From DATIXJ01 sp963714795 (lineage in GTDB: Bacteria; Bacteroidota; Ignavibacteria; UBA10030; SZUA-254), in assembly GCA_963714795.1 (NCBI GenBank), contig CAVQPS010000010.1, positions 434,001 through 498,000 on the forward strand: DNA of 64,000 nucleotides, written 5' to 3'. Numbering within the stretch: the first letter of the stretch is position 1; each line of letters starts with the position of its first letter. Of the stretch, positions 63,450 through 64,000 are shown piece by piece. The notes below the pieces were generated by a model that had not been told where the DNA came from, ran no database searches, and worked only from the letters and a program-made list of their open reading frames with translations. The position numbers were made by a program, and so were the translations under genes.

Positions 63450-63875
63450 TTATCCAACCTCAATCAATTCTTTCTGTGAAAAGAAAAACCCGATTTCAAT
63501 TTTTCCATTCTCCACGGAATCGGAGCCGTGCACGATATTCTCGCCTTTGTTGTCGGCATACAATTTCCGGATCGTTCCGGGAGCGGCATCTTTCGGATCG
63601 GTCGCACCGATCAATGCGCGGAAGTCGGCAACGGCATTTTCTTTTTCCAGTGCAATCGGAACAACCGGACCGGAACACATAAACTCCACCAGCCCGTCGT
63701 AAAACGGTCTTCCTTTGTGCACGGCATAAAATCCGCCCGCGGTTTCTTTCGTCAACCGCACTTTTTTCAATGCAACAATTTTGAATCCGGCTTTCTGCAT
63801 ACGAGCTACCACTTCGCCGATAAGATTTTTTCTGACACAATCAGGTTTGAGAATTGCTAATGTTCGTTCAGTCAC
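63450..63875 (-). CDS. ndk: Nucleoside diphosphate kinase
   Basis: Ndk transfers the gamma phosphate between nucleoside triphosphates and diphosphates through a phosphohistidine. The 141-residue protein opens ERTLAILKPDCVRKNLIGEV. It has FMCSGPVVPIALEKENAV and the active-site His in NIVHGSDSVENGKIEIGFFF. The length is normal. It follows the rhodanese gene by about 40 bases on the same strand. Confidence 0.97.
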   Translation of the reverse strand: MTERTLAILKPDCVRKNLIGEVVARMQKAGFKIVALKKVRLTKETAGGFYAVHKGRPFYDGLVEFMCSGPVVPIALEKENAVADFRALIGATDPKDAAPGTIRKLYADNKGENIVHGSDSVENGKIEIGFFFSQKELIEVG

Positions 63876-63916
63876 ATTTTACTCCATTCGATGATTTTGA
63901 TTTTTGACTTTTGAAT

Positions 63917-64000
63917 TTATACTTCCGTCGGATATCCCAACTCTTTCCATTTCCGCCATCCGCCATCCATCGAGATCACATTTTTGTATCCCATTTTCTG
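63917..64000 (-). CDS. Rhodanese-like protein, C-terminal end
   Basis: The last 27 codons of a gene that begins beyond the window: QKMGYKNVISMDGGWRKWKE then LGYPTEV and TAA. The G-[YF]-x-N-V-x-S-M-D-G-G-W pattern is the C-terminal signature of rhodanese-fold sulfurtransferase domains. The active-site cysteine, if present, lies outside the window. Confidence 0.85.
   Translation of the reverse strand, partial: QKMGYKNVISMDGGWRKWKELGYPTEV

Overview
The window looks like chromosome from a free-living member of the Bacteroidota/Chlorobiota lineage, most like the Ignavibacteria-type branch. The evidence is two secreted proteins ending in the QNYPNPFNPST sorting domain of type IX secretion, an SRP/ribosomal cluster in the order ffh-rpsP-khpA-rimM-trmD-rplS, an ATP synthase operon lacking beta and epsilon genes and preceded by bactofilin and M23 peptidase genes, and promoters that read both as TTGACA/TATATT and as the Bacteroidota TTTG/TAnnTTTG pattern. 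This placement is inference from gene content; there is no rRNA or tRNA gene here to anchor it.

Layout. 0-4.1 kb (+): the end of a TerC membrane protein, a hemerythrin, an alpha/beta hydrolase, then hemB and hemL, closed by a bidirectional terminator. 4.1-17.9 kb (-): a compact type IV pilus locus, transcribed as pilin-like gene, pilC, pilB, pilT, a PilM-PilN fusion, a PilO-PilP-like fusion, a small secretin and a large lipoprotein. A type IX-secreted fibronectin-type protein lies upstream of it. 18.0-30.7 kb (-): queC/queE, a surface-polysaccharide block (two family 2 glycosyltransferases, a decayed glycosyltransferase remnant, fcl, gmd, rfbC, rfbA), a tandem pair of CDP-alcohol phosphatidyltransferases, a SpoIIE-type phosphatase, a DNA glycosylase and a short Rho. 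30.8-34.0 kb (+): DoxX, then VKOR, a histone-deacetylase-like hydrolase and a membrane nucleotidyl cyclase. 34.0-42.0 kb (-): cysS, recN, mqnA and the rplS-to-ffh translation/SRP cluster.

42.0-45.6 kb (-) holds a giant beta-propeller/SdrD-like type IX protein. 45.8-52.6 kb (-) is the F-type ATP synthase operon with its two AtpI/AtpZ-like genes, bactofilin and LytM peptidase. 52.7-57.2 kb holds a NamZ-type muramidase and a NUDIX protein (-) divergent from katG (+). katG is visibly richer in G+C than its surroundings. 57.2-64.0 kb holds DUF523/DUF1722, a frameshifted exported protein, mscL with a zinc ribbon, a DUF3078 protein, a frameshifted epimerase, a frameshifted SpoU methyltransferase, two decayed genes (a SET-domain protein and a membrane protein, once translationally coupled), ndk and the end of a rhodanese.

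Two themes stand out. First, the pilus locus is built from fused and shortened parts and has a pilin that lacks the usual prepilin signature. Second, single-base frame breaks recur: five otherwise intact genes each carry exactly one surplus base and one lacks a base, while the SET/membrane pair shows true multi-lesion decay. Whether the single-base breaks are assembly errors or real cannot be decided from this sequence alone.
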